This document shows positions 23,050 through 35,808 of a stretch of 64,000 nucleotides of DNA, in pieces; positions within the stretch are counted from its first letter, which is position 1, and every line of letters begins with the position of its first letter. The translations under genes were made by a program, and so were the position numbers. The stretch covers positions 98,893,988 through 98,957,987 of the forward strand of contig NC_045431.1 of the NCBI RefSeq assembly GCF_902635505.1, read 5' to 3'. This DNA is from Sarcophilus harrisii (lineage: Eukaryota > Chordata > Mammalia > Dasyuromorphia > Dasyuridae). The notes below the pieces were generated by a model. It was not told the origin of the DNA. It was given only the letters and a program-made list of their open reading frames with translations, and ran no database searches.

Positions 23050-23870
23050 GTACTTACTAAATTTGTCTGTTACCCAGTGTACACATCTTAATTCTTGGTG
23101 ATCTCACATAATCATGAAATAGTTAAAAGACTTATGAATGCCTCCAGTATGGCGGTTGATGTTGAATAATATTTCTTTGGGAGGACTTATCAGATGACAT
23201 GGGACTGGAATGAGAAGGTGAGAAATTGTGGATGGATCTCAATCTGTACCAAGGGAGGAAGGGTCCAAGTTGATGCAATTACGGATCTGTCCACCTGAGG
23301 AGGAATACCACTTGCTAACTGCTCATGGCAGGAAATCCACACATTTGTTAAACATTTTATTATTCGGCAGAGTAAGGTTTGGTTCTCTTTTTCACTGTTA
23401 TCAAGTCAAATAGTGGCTCAGAGTAATCTCACTTTCCCATTCCACAAAACATAATTGTTACCTCTCTACAGTAGATGAGAATTGCCATCAGCTTCACTAA
23501 ACAGGGAACTAAGACTTCCTGATGCAGAGGCAGTTTTAGAAAGGTCATTCCAATTTCCTTTTTTCTTATAATTGCTACATATGCAAAATCTATAGCTATT
23601 ACCAGCTTCAAATGCAGCTTTCTCCAGTTACAATTTATGTTACTGGAAAGTATGGATAAATCCATAATGTACATGGTTTTGTGCATTTAACAATGAACCT
23701 CTTTTCATACAAATGCTGTAATGCTCACTCAGTGGAATGATGTCAGTATTCCCTCTTACACCACCAGCTTTAAGTAAACAAAGATTTTTCTAGGTGATCC
23801 CTAAACCAAAGGCTATGGTCTTTCACAAACCGAGTATACTGTGTTATCTTGACTAAAATTGAATTTTAGA
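23050..23870. other. Intergenic, no recognised element
   Basis: Unique DNA. Nothing is seen. Confidence 0.4.
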
Positions 23871-23874
23871 ACAA

Positions 23875-24035
23875 GAATAGGAAAGGTAATTAGAGACCAT
23901 TTCATTTTCCAGATGAAGAAACTGAAGATGGAGGTCAATGATTTCTAATGATCACTCGACTAGTAAGTGTCAGAGGCAGGATATGAACTCAGGTTATCAG
24001 ATAGCAGAATCAGTCACTTTCTACTGTGGCACAAT
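23875..24035 (+). repeat. CORE-SINE (THER1-like)
   Basis: 'aattagagaccatttcattttccagatgaagaaactgaag...gtcagaggcaggatatgaactcagg...ttctactgtggcac'. Confidence 0.6.
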
Positions 24036-24517
24036 GACAACTAACTAACAAGCAGCACCTGGGAATCACAGATGTAGCTTGGTTTTTTTTTGAATGTGTG
24101 CATTTTTGTCCCAATGTGCCTATAGGATTGTAAAGTGAGATACTCTATTCTGGAGATTAGATTAGACTTTTGAAATCTACCTATTTTTAGGTTGCTAGTC
24201 CTCCTAGTTTCTCTATTTATTATTTGATGAAATTTGGACACTGTATGCATTTTGTAGATGGTTCTCTATTGCTCAGAAAAGGGAAAGTTAACAACTTTAT
24301 TCAGTCTTAAAGCAAAACAACATAGGTCATGTTAATATGAAGAATTCCTTTTCATAGAACATTCCAAAGTATGAGAAAAAAGTCAATTTTTTTCTTGTGT
24401 TGACTTTGATTTTAGTTCTTTTGGCTTAATTAATATAGAAATGTTAGGATTCCAAGGAGTAAACAGAGAAATCCTTGATTAGCCTAGCACCTGGCATATG
24501 ATAGGGGCTAAATGCTT

Positions 24518-24600
24518 ATTTCTTTCCTTCCTCTCTCTCCTTCCTCCTCCTCCTTCCTTCCCACCTTTCTTCCTCTCCTTCCTTCTTTTCCTCTACTACC
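24518..24600. repeat. Polypyrimidine (CTTC-rich) tract
   Basis: Imperfect CCTT/TCC units, almost pure pyrimidine. Confidence 0.85.
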
Positions 24601-24639
24601 CATAGCAAATTTCTCATTCTCTTTCTCTACTAGTAATAG

Positions 24640-24880
24640 CATTATAGATTTTTTTTTTTTAGAGCTGAAAGTACCCTTGGAGATGATATAATCTAACTTT
24701 CCCTTAAGGAGATCATCATAGGATCAAAAGTTGGAGCCAGAAAGTATCTTAAGAGACTGTGTTTTACCTCCTCATTTTCCAGATAAGAAAACTTGAAGAA
24801 GTGCTTTATTCAGGATCCCTTGTTTGGTTAGTGGCCGAACCAGGACTAAAGCCCAGGTCTCTTGAATCTAGTTTTTTGTT
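24640..24880 (+). repeat. CORE-SINE pair (THER1-like)
   Basis: Two heads follow each other: 'agagctgaaagtacccttgg' and 'ggatcaaaagttggagccag'. Then come 'cattttccagataagaaaact' and 'ccaggactaaagcccaggtctctt'. Confidence 0.6.
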
Positions 24881-25319
24881 TTGTAACTATTCTGCCTCTC
24901 ACATGTCTACATTCTTCCCACAGACCCTAACAGCAGTTTTGGTAGGAGATCTGGTATGAGTGTTCTATGGAACAGAAGGCTTCTATCTCATCTCTTGGGC
25001 CAAGAGTTGGCCAGATGTTCCCTTCAACACATCTGGTTCTAAACCTTCGTGGAGTTTCATATCATTCAATCTTATCTTCTGTTTGAGTCACCTAATGACA
25101 ACTTCAGGGGAGCTTCTCTAAAAAGACTTCTCCAAGGATATGCCTGATGTTTTTTATTTCTGAAGTCACGACTATTTCTAGGATCTTAGTTTATGGAGAA
25201 TGACACTGTCTATCTGTGAATAAAACTGGATTGAGGTGTGGGGTGTTGGGGAACAGACACATTTAACTTCTGAAAATCTCCCTCCACATGTCAGTGGGGC
25301 TCTCCAAAGGCCCTCAAAA

Positions 25320-26165
25320 TCCAATTGGTAAACAGATTTTTATTTGGCTCTTAAAGTGCTGCATCCTGGGCAGGAACCTCATGTTCACAATAGCAATTTC
25401 ATTGTACAAAATGCAACAGAGGAAAGTAAGGATAGGGATAGGGAAAGAAAGAGAAATGTGACTTCTTTCCAGGAAGTCTAGTCACTCTTTGCAGCTCTAC
25501 AAACGGCTACTAGATGTCAGCCCTGGAACAAGAGGCTGATACAAAAGTCTCTGAGGTAAATGTTTCAAGGGGAAAAATATGAATATAGAGAGACAATAAG
25601 GGCAAAGACAACTAAACCAGAAAGAGCAATTAATATTAATATAATAACAATTACTCCATCATAACTAAACAGCATTGAAATGGGGGAGAAAGTGCCAAAT
25701 AATCCATGGACATACTTTTTAAAAGGGAAAAGAAATGCAGTGTACAACTTACTAAGGGAGGAGAGGGGACTTCCTGCAGCAGAGAACAGAAGGAGCTCTC
25801 AAACTCAGAAGAACATATGGTATAAGGGTGCCTTCTGCCACCAGGTTATTCAGCCTGGAAGAGAACATGGCCTAAAACATCTCAGTCCACAACTTAATGG
25901 GCCATAGTCTGTCCAAGACCATCTCTTCTACCCACTGGTGTGTCTGGTGTGTAAGGCAGGAGGGGGGAGTTCTAGGTGCACACACACGTGTGCACACAAT
26001 AACACACACTGCATTAATTTCTTTCCCCTTTTAAAAGAGCATCACTCCTATGTATGTTATGATAAGTCTACTGGTAAGGCTTTAGCGGCAAGTACATACT
26101 ATATCTGTGTTACAAGGAGCAGCCCCTGATTTTCTCGATATGCATAGCTTTTTCAGAGTTAAGTA
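25320..26165 (-). other. MFAP3L: Probable MFAP3L 3' UTR
   Basis: After the stop codon, minus-strand sequence free of recognisable transposons runs for about 850 nt to the first AATAAA (plus-strand TTTATT at 25339-25344). That signal is followed 10-30 nt later by CA and a U/G-rich stretch (TTGGATTTTGAGGG), as expected for a cleavage site. A second AATAAA at 25158-25153 could give a longer form. Repeats resume below 24.9 kb. The exact end is an inference. Confidence 0.45.
25339..25344 (-). terminator. Candidate MFAP3L poly(A) signal AATAAA
   Basis: This is the first canonical AATAAA on the minus strand downstream of the MFAP3L stop codon. Its context is GCCAAATAAAAATCTG, and a GU-rich element follows. 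A competing signal lies at 25153-25158. Confidence 0.45.
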
Positions 26166-27143
<978 letters not shown>

Positions 27144-27423
27144 TCAAAGATGTACAACTACTATGTTTCAGCAATTACTGTGCAAGGCTAGCTAACATAT
27201 TCCTTGGTCAATAATAGAACTTTTAAGCCAGAAATAAACACATACAAAAGTAATTTCTATTTTTTCATACATCTTTAATTGGAAATGTCAAAGACTTATT
27301 CTAACTTGCATCACTGATCCACCAGGACCCCTGATCTAGAGGATCTGAAGAGTGTGTATGGAAGGTCAATTTATCTAGAATGATTTAGAATTAAAAAAAA
27401 AAACAAAACAAAACTTGGATTTT

Positions 27424-27561
27424 GAGGCAGCTAGGTGGTGTAGTGGATAAAGCATCAGCCCTGAAGTCAGAAGGATCTGAGTTCAAATTTGACCTCAGAC
27501 ACTTAACATTTCCTAGCGGTGTGACCCCAAGGTACTTAACCCCAATTGCCTCAGGGGAAAG
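27424..27561 (+). mobile_element. tRNA-derived marsupial SINE with perfect target duplication
   Basis: The body runs from 'gaggcagctaggtgg' through the A-box region 'tagtggataaagc' and the B box 'gagttcaaatt' to 'aaccccaattgcctcag'. The exact 16-bp repeat acaaaacttggatttt lies on both sides (27408-27423 and 27562-27577). The sharp ends point to a relatively recent insertion into the MFAP3L intron. Confidence 0.9.
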
Positions 27562-27579
27562 ACAAAACTTGGATTTTCC

Positions 27580-28495
27580 ATATAACTATTTTAATGGAAT
27601 ATGGATTTTAAACCTGGAGGTCATAAGATCCTTGATTTGAAGGGTATCTAGGAAGCTCATTAAAATACAATAACTTGTAATATATTATTTAAGGTAGGTT
27701 TTTTTTTTTAAGTTTTGTTTGTCAATTATAAAATAATAAAAACATTTTAAAAGAAAAAACTTTAAAAGAAACTTTTTACTGATTTTGGTTTTATATCAGT
27801 TAAAGCTGCTTCCCCTCTAATATTTAAACTCCTCCTTGTCCCACTCAGAAATGTACTTTCCTTTGATAGGAAAATTAAGTAAAACTATCCAAAACATTGA
27901 CAGCACCTGACAATGTACACAACTTTCTTTCCTAGTAGTCCCTCGCCTTTCTGTTAAGAGGAGGCTTCACAGGGTTGTAATGTTTAACAATTAGTTCTCT
28001 GGAAAACAAATGTGTAGAACACTCTTTTGAGTTTAATTTGCTATTGCTAATATTTTCTTTATCACTTAAGTCTAGACATTCAACAATAAGTCAAGCCCCA
28101 ACTTGTGGTGCTTTCTGATTTCTCAGGGGTAAATCATCTCTTGAGGATCTTTAAGAACTGCCTCTAGGACAGATCTGGAAGGGAAATATATTTTCTTATC
28201 TGTTCCCCAGAACCAGAGATGGTTTTTCAATTTCTTACAATCCAGATTTTCTTATTTATTTATCCTGTTGTAGGTTCTGCTTATATCACTGTATCAATTC
28301 ACACAAATCTCTGTTCTTTGAAACAGCCTGAAATTCCTTGGTTGCTTTCATGTAAGTTACTATCTACTAAGGGTAGAAATTTGGACTCGTATTAATTTTC
28401 TTCCATTGAGTCTAGCTGTGCAGATACATTAAGGCCTCATAAAGTATTTACTACATCTGAAAGGAATATTCTCCTCCTTTTGCTACTCCACTGAG
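27580..28495. other. Intronic unique sequence
   Basis: AT-rich, no recognised element. It lies just upstream of the last MFAP3L exon. Confidence 0.4.
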
Positions 28496-28502
28496 CATCT
28501 CA

Positions 28503-28578
28503 ACACACACACGTAAACACACACACACACTTTTCTATCTTTCTCTGACTCTGTCTCTCTGTGTGTGTGTCTCTCCCC
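28503..28578. repeat. CA / TC-TG microsatellite cluster
   Basis: CA units, then 'tctctgtgtgtgtgtctctc'. Confidence 0.85.
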
Positions 28579-28774
28579 TCTCTCCCAATAGACTAATTGG
28601 GTTCCTGCCTAACCCTAACATGATTTTGATAGGTCCCAAGTTGTATGTTGGGAATTTTCTTGGATTTAGAATAAGTCATGGGCAGAGGCTTGCTGAGTGA
28701 TTCCTGGTTCTGAATCTGAACTTGGGGGTCTGGTCTGATTCTGCGTCCTTGAGAAGAGGGAAGGGAAGAGAACA

Positions 28775-29030
28775 AACATTTATTGCCTACTATGTGCGAG
28801 GCATTGTGTTACATGCTTTTATTTTTAAACAAATATTGTTTTATTTTGATCTTCCCAATAAACTAGTGAAGTTGGTGGCATTACATTCATTTTATAGTTA
28901 AGAAAACTGAGGCAGATGATAAATAACATGCCCAGGATCATATAGCTAGATAAAGTGTCTGAGGGTAATTTTGAATTCAGATCTTCCTAACTTTAGGCCC
29001 AGTTCTTTACCTACTGTACTACCTCTCTCT
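28775..29030 (+). repeat. MIR-type SINE, near full length
   Basis: 'catttattgcctactatgtg...attgtgttacatgct...tttatagttaagaaaactgaggcag...catagctagataaagtg...tgaattcagatcttcctaa...ttctttacctactgtactacc'. Confidence 0.75.
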
Positions 29031-29049
29031 GCTTCTCTCTGTCCTGCAG

Positions 29050-29245
29050 AGTAGGGATTTTTAGCCTAAAGTTCAGAGATTCTAATTTTCAGTGGGTCCA
29101 TTGGAAGGGAAAAAAAATCTTTATTTTCACTAATCTTTGATTTTCTTTAAAATCTTATGTATTTTATGCTTTTAAAATCACCATTCTAAGGAAGGATCTG
29201 TGAGCATCAGCAGACTGCTAAGGGCATCTATAACATGATTAAGAA
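29050..29245 (+). mobile_element. hAT-type MITE, diverged (same family as 15371 and 45367)
   Basis: The order of motifs matches the 15371 copy ('ttttatgcttttaaaatcaccattctaaggaaggatctgtgag'). The ends are blurred and I see no clear target duplication. Confidence 0.45.
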
Positions 29246-29554
29246 TCTGATTTGTAGAGGATCTTAACAGGGAATTCAGGTGAGACCAGAAAGACTGTGG
29301 TCTCTTAAACACCACTCAGTAAGAAGGCCCATAAAGAGATGCAGATGAACTTCCTAGGGATTCTTCAGAAATCAAGCATGTTCTGAATACATGCTGATTG
29401 CCTTGGGGCAGAATTGGTAAATATTAGCTTCCACTTAGGAGGAAGCTAAGGGATAAGCACGTTTAACTGTGTGGTACTCTATAAAGGCCCCTTAAATGAT
29501 TTCCTCTGTTTTTTTCTTTCATTTCTAACTAACCATTCTTTCTTTGACTATGTT

Positions 29555-29583
29555 TTTTTTTTTTTTTTTTGGTGTGTGTGTGT
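29555..29583. repeat. Poly(T) followed by (GT)n
   Basis: About 16 T, then GTGTGTGTGT. Confidence 0.85.
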
Positions 29584-29734
29584 CCGTCCCAATTGTGGAA
29601 TTCAAGAAATTTCACATTTTTAAGAATCCTTTTTCCCTTTTAGTGGCATAGGGGACTAATTCTAAGGTCAAATGAACCTATGGTTCTTTTTATGGTCTTT
29701 ATGCCCCTCAAGTTGGCAAATTCTATAAATTCTA

Positions 29735-29780
29735 TAAATAAATTTATAAATAAATAAATAAATTCTATAAATAAAACATT
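29735..29780. repeat. (TAAA)n low-complexity tract
   Basis: 'aaataaataaataaa' and 'attctataaat' repeated. Confidence 0.85.
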
Positions 29781-29999
29781 AAATGGCTAGCCTGAATTAA
29801 ATCATCTTGGCAAACTCTCGATTCTGTCTTTATTCCTCAGTTTCCTTTTTGAGGAGTTCCCTTTGAAGCTGGGGAGGTATTCCCAATGACTTATAGTTTT
29901 CATGGTATCACTGAGATAAGTTTGGCAATCATTTTCACAATCATAGGGAGTTGGGCTGTCTACTATGCCAATGTAATACCTCTGAGATAGAAATATTGG

Positions 30000-30180
30000 A
30001 TTTGGGACTAGAAATGAGTATTAGATTTGGGATTAGAAATGAATATCAGATTTGGGACTAGAAATGAATATTAGATTTGGGACTAGAAATGAGTTTAGAT
30101 TTGGGACTAGAAATGAGTATTAGATTTGGGACTAGAAATCAGGATTATATTTGGGACTAGAAATGAGGATGAGATTTGGA
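30000..30180. repeat. 25-bp minisatellite, about 7 copies
   Basis: The unit atttgggactagaaatgagt+attag starts at 30000, 30025, 30050, 30075, 30099, 30124, 30149 and (partial) 30174. The period is 25 bp with one 24-bp copy. Copies differ at only a few positions. Confidence 0.95.
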
Positions 30181-30184
30181 GAAG

Positions 30185-31165
30185 ATACAGGAGATAAACT
30201 GGAAGGACAGATAATAAGCATGAGATGGGACATTCTTTTTATTGGGCACAGCTTGGTGCAGTGAAATGCATGGTTGGTGGTGGTCTGCACTCTACTGCCT
30301 CTGGTGCTGGTTTGAAGTCTAGTCCTTGTTCTTCTCATAGGGCACAGGATGCCCAGAAAAGATATCATTCTAGTGCATGAACTCAGAATGAGACTTTGCC
30401 CCATATGTTTTTCTCTTCTCCCTCCTCCTTTCCCTGTAGAAGAATATTGGAATAGGTTCTCTGGACATAGATTGCACACCATTCATGCTTCTGCTAGGAC
30501 CCAGGAGAGGTGGATCTCCTTATCAAATTTGTTTCTTCTCTTTTGGAGGAATAGTCTGCATGAATGAAGATAGGAGGCAATGAGAGCATTAAGAGGATGA
30601 CTGCATTGCCAAGGGTACAGAGCAGTGTCCTATTAAAAGTTACAGTTTCAGTCATGAAAACTGATTCAAGACATTGCTGTGGAATTGGTGATCCTGAAAT
30701 GTATCCTAATTACAACATATTAATGTTTCACTGGAACAAATGCCCTTTTGAAAGACATTTCTGCACAGTTGGAGTTATCTCCCAGTAGGAAGAGATTACA
30801 CTTAACTCTTCCTAGAAGGAAGTAGTCTGATGACCTTTACCAACCGGTTTAATCAGGGATAACTACTTGGAAGGCTCCCACAACGCCTCTTAAGCATAGT
30901 GAAAAGAGCGCACAAATTGCAAATCAAATAGGTAATGTCTAATTAAATGACATCTGCAGACTTTAGGAGAAAAACAATGAGCCATTAAGAATATGAATCA
31001 TGAAAGAACACTAAAATGAGGCCAGACACTGAATAATTATAATGACCAATACTGGATCTGGAGAAGAAAGGAGGAAGAAGCACTTCCCTTTTCTTGTAGA
31101 AGATCAGGTACCAAAAAACTACATATACATACAGAAAGATTACCATATATCAATAAATTTTGCTT
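30185..31165. other. Intronic unique sequence
   Basis: No transposon is recognised. Small open frames on both strands lack coding features. Confidence 0.4.
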
Positions 31166-31169
31166 CACT

Positions 31170-31430
31170 GTTTTTCTTTGTTATTTTCAGTCATTTTCTT
31201 GTGACCCCACTGAGTTTTCTTGGCAGAGATACTGGTTTGCCATTTCCTTTTTCAGTGCATTTTACAGATTAGAAAACTGATGCAAACAGAATTAAGTGGA
31301 TGCAAACAGAATTAAGTGGCTTACCATGATCACATAGTCAGTAAGTGTCTGAGGCTGGATTTGAACTCAGAAAGATGAGTTTTTCTGACTTCAGACCCTG
31401 GCACTATCTGCTGCAACACCTAGATGTCCT
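31170..31430 (+). mobile_element. Marsupial SINE with internal 20-bp duplication
   Basis: 'cttgtgaccccactgagttttcttggcagagatactgg...cagattagaaaactga...gtgtctgaggctggatttgaactca...cactatctgctgcaacacctag'. Inside it, tggatgcaaacagaattaag is doubled in tandem (about 31281-31319). Confidence 0.8.
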
Positions 31431-31554
31431 TCATTGTTATAAAAAAGGCCAGATTTTTCTGGGGGATCTGGTTAAGGGTTTGGCGAGCCAAGATAATATC
31501 CAAATTATGATATGATACAAGCACAAATTTTATCAATAAAGCTTTTTTAAAAGG

Positions 31555-31890
31555 ATGTTATTGTTTTTATATTATATGCTAACTATACTAGAAAATGTTT
31601 ATTACCATATTATTCAGAAGTATAATATTATATTACTATTGTGATATATTACTATATACTATAAATCATTTCTATTACTGATATACTATCATAGTATTGT
31701 TAAATTATAGTTCAATTTTAGTATGATTTAGTATATTGTAATATAATTACTATGATATGCTATCATAGTATTATTATAATGTAGTATAATTATTATAAAT
31801 ACTATACTATAATTCCTCTAGTATAATACCATTATTATTATACTATCCTATTGTGATAGATTACTATTTCTCTGCTACAGTAATATTACT
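31555..31890. repeat. AT-rich low-complexity block
   Basis: Irregular recurrences of 'tactat', 'tatcatagtatt' and 'ataatat' over more than 300 bp, ending at a MIR-type SINE. Confidence 0.8.
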
Positions 31891-31892
31891 AT

Positions 31893-32155
31893 TTAGGAAG
31901 GAAGTATTTATTAAGCATCCACTATGTTCCAGATACTGTGCTTAGGACTTTACACATATTATCTCATTTGATTATCACAACTACCCTGAGGGGTAGATAC
32001 TATTTTAATCTCTATTTTATAGTTGAGGAAACGGAGGCAGACAGAGGTTAAATGAGTTGCCCAGTGTTTCACAGCCATTATAAAGTCTCAGGCTAGATTT
32101 GAATTCAATTTTTACTGACTCCAAGCTCTATTTATTGTGCCACTTAGCTGTCCCT
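31893..32155 (+). repeat. MIR-type SINE, full length
   Basis: 'tatttattaagcatccactatg...atactgtgcttagg...acatattatctcatttgattatcacaact...gaggaaacggaggcagac...gccacttagctgtcc'. It is one of the best preserved copies. Confidence 0.8.
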
Positions 32156-32159
32156 TTGG

Positions 32160-33210
32160 CACTTTATGGCACAGAAGTTGAATCTATATGAATCTAATAA
32201 GCAAGAGAAGAAATTTGAAAACAGATCTTTCTCACATCATGCCCAGCATTTAGGGCCATGAGGGCAATTTTGGGTTCTTCTGTCAATCCAAAGCCTCCTA
32301 GAAGACATAGTGGAGCAAGCTGCCCACAAGTTGTGGTATAGTTGTAGAGGCCATCACATTGGGTGAGCCTGCTTCTCCTGAGGATGGGAAGGGATTTAGT
32401 GTATTGCCTTAAGAGTCTTTACAGGAGAGGTAGAAACAATGGCAGGGCCTTGTGTTCATGTCTTCGGGTTAAGTCTCCAGGCTGACCAAAGACGCTTTAT
32501 TACCATGGCACCCAACCAGACCTAACCTCCTCCAAGTAGTACCCTGACCTCTGGACTCCTTTATCTTCCCATCCTCATCAAAACTTCTCCAACTCATGTC
32601 TCTGACACAGAACAGGACCATGTTTATGATCAGTCGGGATTCTAGAAGGCATGACAGATAAATACATTTACACACACTTAATATGTTAATAACCTTAATA
32701 TGTAACCCTTCTCACAGGTACTACAGAGTAAATATTAACTAAAGCAGTGCTTTTGGACAAACTAGATAATTTTAGCAGGCCTCTTTTTCTTTGATTTGAT
32801 TGTTCACTGAATCAAGTGAGCCTTGTACTCCAAATGGAAGATTATGTAGATGGTCCCTCAAGAAAGATATTATTCCTGCCCTCTCTGGAATGCCCAACCA
32901 GAACAGGATTTCTCAGGGGGTCTCTGGTCCTCCTTTGCATGGCCATCTGCCCTGGGTTAACAGCTGGCCATGTTGAGGCCTTCTCCTGGTCACTCAGCAG
33001 CAGCAGCTGACTTCTTCATAGGCAGAAAGGCTGAATGAGACACGTTCTTACATGCTGATATAAGCCTGAAGAGTTGAAATTAAAAGGCAATAATTGCTTC
33101 CATGTATTTTTTTTAAATTAATAGAAAAATGCAGGGTCAGAAGCACTCATCTTTCAAGTTTTGAGAGGGTAATAACAGAGAGGAAAAAGCATAGATCAAC
33201 AAAAGCATGA
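32160..33210. other. Intronic unique sequence
   Basis: No element is recognised. A 68-codon minus-strand open frame at 32469-32675 has no known domain. Confidence 0.4.
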
Positions 33211-33214
33211 TGGC

Positions 33215-33395
33215 TTCTGTGAAGTGATAGAAATAACAAGGTGCTTCAGAGTTAGGAAGACTGGGGTTGGCTCTGACACTTTAGGAAGTCACTGATGTCT
33301 ACCACCAAGTTACCATGTTTTTTCCTCATCTGTAAAATGAGAAAATTATTTACAACTAATATAACTGTTATTGAGTAAAGTGTTTTGTAAAAAGC
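33215..33395 (+). repeat. MIR-type SINE, diverged
   Basis: 'cagagttaggaagactgggg...ctcatctgtaaaatgagaaa...gttattgagtaaagtgttttgta'. Confidence 0.55.
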
Positions 33396-33761
33396 ACTTT
33401 TAAATTTCTCATTTTTATAAATGACTTACAATCTGTATGGGAGATTCAGATATGTTTGATTAAAAAAGTTTTTTTTCTCATTATGACCTTTGTCACCTTC
33501 CCACCTCCTTTCCCACTTATCATATATGTATTATTGAGAATTCCACCTCTTGAGTTTGGAATACTTTGCCTCCCTCCCTTCCAAAGGTCTGGATACAAGA
33601 AGGAACTCCCATATAGCAAAAAAAGAAAATCCTCAATAGCTGCAGCTGCATGAAAGTATTATAGATTTACAAATTCAGGGACTCTCTACTTTTCTATACT
33701 TCAAAAAAGCTATTGTTAATGAAAATGTTATTAAACTAGCTGGCCAAATAGATCTTGGGGC

Positions 33762-33979
33762 AGACTATTTGCTATACCATATGAAACAAAGGTGAATGAG
33801 TATAACATGAACCCAGTATAACATTATGACACAGGAAAGCAGAGATAAGAAAAATTTGGTTGTTCTTGGCCAACTATTTGCTATACATATGAAACAAAGG
33901 TGGTAGAGAATAGCATTAAACCAGTTTAAGATTGTAGCAAAGGAAGGCAGAGGTGAGAAGAATTGGTTGTTTCTGGCCC
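33762..33979. repeat. 109-bp diverged tandem duplication
   Basis: 'actatttgctatac(c)atatgaaacaaaggtg' starts at 33764 and again at 33873. Both copies run on through 'ggaaagcagag/ggaaggcagag' and 'agaa(aaa)ttggttgtt' to 'ctggcc/ctggccc'. Identity by eye is about three quarters to four fifths. Confidence 0.85.
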
Positions 33980-34039
33980 AAAGTTTTTCTGTCCTAACTT
34001 AAAAAGATTTTTCTTTTTAAATATCAGGAGCAGCTTAAT

Positions 34040-34285
34040 TCTACATGGCATAGTGTTTAAGGGACAGACTTGGATTAAAATAGACCTGGGTTCAATCCCA
34101 TGTAAGGCATTTATTAGTTGTGTGAAGTCACCAAGAGGCAGTTTTCTCATCCATAAAGGGAGGAGGCAACTATAGCACCTGCTTGCCAGGATTATATGCA
34201 ACTCTCTGAGATAATATTCATGAAGCCTTCACATGTTATCTAAGTGTGAGTGCTACTATTATTATCACTTCTGCTATTTATTGTT
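34040..34285 (+). repeat. MIR-type SINE
   Basis: 'gacagacttggattaaaatagacctgggttcaatccca...ttctcatccataaagggagg...cctgcttgccaggatta...gtgtgagtgctactattattatc'. Confidence 0.65.
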
Positions 34286-34289
34286 ATTA

Positions 34290-34975
34290 TGTTATAGTTT
34301 ACATGCTCTACCTCTAAGTTGTAACATCAAGGAAGTCTGATATAGTAGAGAGATATCTGGTCTTGGAGCTAGGAAGAGCTGATTTGAAATGATACTTCTG
34401 ATCGCTGGGCCAAGGCATTTAACCTCTTAATTTCCTAGGCAATTCTTTAAGACTTAGTTGTGGAGAAGTTGCCAGTCTATAGTAGTAGTTCCCTTAGGTG
34501 AGAGTTCCCTCTACCAATGAAATCAAAGGTCTAGTTCCTATTCTTAGTATATAATCCTGAAGGAATTCTCCTTATCAGCTTCCAAGTCCTGCTTTCCAGG
34601 ACTCCATCATCTTCAGAAACTCATCATTCTGGAAGACAAAAACAACTCTGAAACTTATTTTTTTCATACCTCCACCTTTTAGGGCTCTTTCCTCAATCTG
34701 GTTGGAGAAGGTGGAAGGGAAGATATCTGAGAGCTCATCCCTGATGCTCTGCTTATGGAAAGAACCCAGGGAATCCTCCATATCATTTCTCACTTAGTTT
34801 CTTGGGCTTTATAACGTCCAAAAATTCATTATTCTTCAAGATGAAATCAACTCTTCCCTTTTTCAGATCAGTCTCCTTCTAACCCTGGCTTTACTACATC
34901 ATCATATATCTCAGCAGAGGAACTTTCCCTTTCTTCTTTTTCCCCTTCCTCCAGCCTTTTGGCTTCTTTTTTGTA
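34290..34975. other. Intronic, mostly unique
   Basis: There is a SINE-like head near 34340-34440. 34495-34800 and 35870-36010 share related text ('gagttccctctaccaatgaaat-aaa-gtctagttcctatt', 'gaattctccttatca', 'attctggaaga'), a direct duplication of about 140 bp or an unnamed repeat. Confidence 0.45.
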
Positions 34976-34979
34976 TACT

Positions 34980-35098
34980 CCCCTCTGTTAGATTGTAAGC
35001 TCTATGAGGTCAGGGGCTATCTTATGTCTTTCTTTGTATTCCCAAGACTTAGTCCAGTGTTGGGCATGAGTAGGTACTCAATAAATGTTTATTGACTT
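34980..35098 (+). mobile_element. L2 LINE 3' end
   Basis: 'ttagattgtaagctctatgagg...ttctttgtattcccaagact...tactcaataaatgtttattga' is the L2 3' terminal text. Confidence 0.75.
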
Positions 35099-35564
35099 TG
35101 TAATTGATATCAAACCACAAATGATGGGTTGAGTTTTAGGGAGTTGTTTATTATTATTCCTATTATTATAATAGATTGAGAAAACCATCCCCATTTCATA
35201 AATTAAAGATTGACTAATGCACACGGGATGAGAACAACACACCCAAGACATGTTGAAGCACAGTTTGATGTCAACATGGATGCTATCAGCTGGGCCATCT
35301 AGCAATTAAGAGAGATCATCATTGTACTGACTGATGCTTAGAGGCAGAACTGAAACCACAAGAAAATCTATAGAGTACTAAAGTTTATTCTAACCATAAA
35401 CTTTGCAGCTATAAACCATAAAGGTCTTAAGAGTTACTCTCTAAGCTCTTTTTGACAAGTTTAAACAAAAGAACAAGGGGATCTCTAGTTGTATCATGAA
35501 AAGGGAATAAAGGTTATATATCAACAAACCCTGGAACAGAGGAAGCAAAGATCTAAGGAAAAAC

Positions 35565-35808
35565 ATTGTGTTGTTGCTGTTCAGTTGTTTAGTCATGTTT
35601 GACTTTTCATGACCCCATTTGGGATTTTCTTGGCAGAGATACTGGAATGCTTTGATATTTCCTTCTCCAGATCATTTTACAGATAAGGAAACTGAGGCAA
35701 GTAGGGTTATGTTTGCCCAGGATCATATAAGTAATAAGTGTCTAGAAGCTGGATTTGAACTCAGGTCTTCCTTATTTCAGGCTCAGTGACTACTATCCAC
35801 AGTGCCTT
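35565..35808 (+). mobile_element. Marsupial SINE
   Basis: 'ttgttgctgttcagttgttt...catgaccccatttgggattttcttggcagagatactgg...ttttacagataaggaaactgaggcaag...tggatttgaactcaggtcttcc'. Confidence 0.8.

Noticed and set aside
27424-27561. tRNA-like A and B boxes
   Set aside because: They belong to a tRNA-derived SINE; no cloverleaf or CCA-adjacent acceptor stem can be drawn. The same applies to the other SINE heads.
30000-30180. Regular 25-bp repeats that might be taken for a CRISPR array
   Set aside because: The units are head to tail with no spacers, and this is a mammalian intron: a minisatellite.
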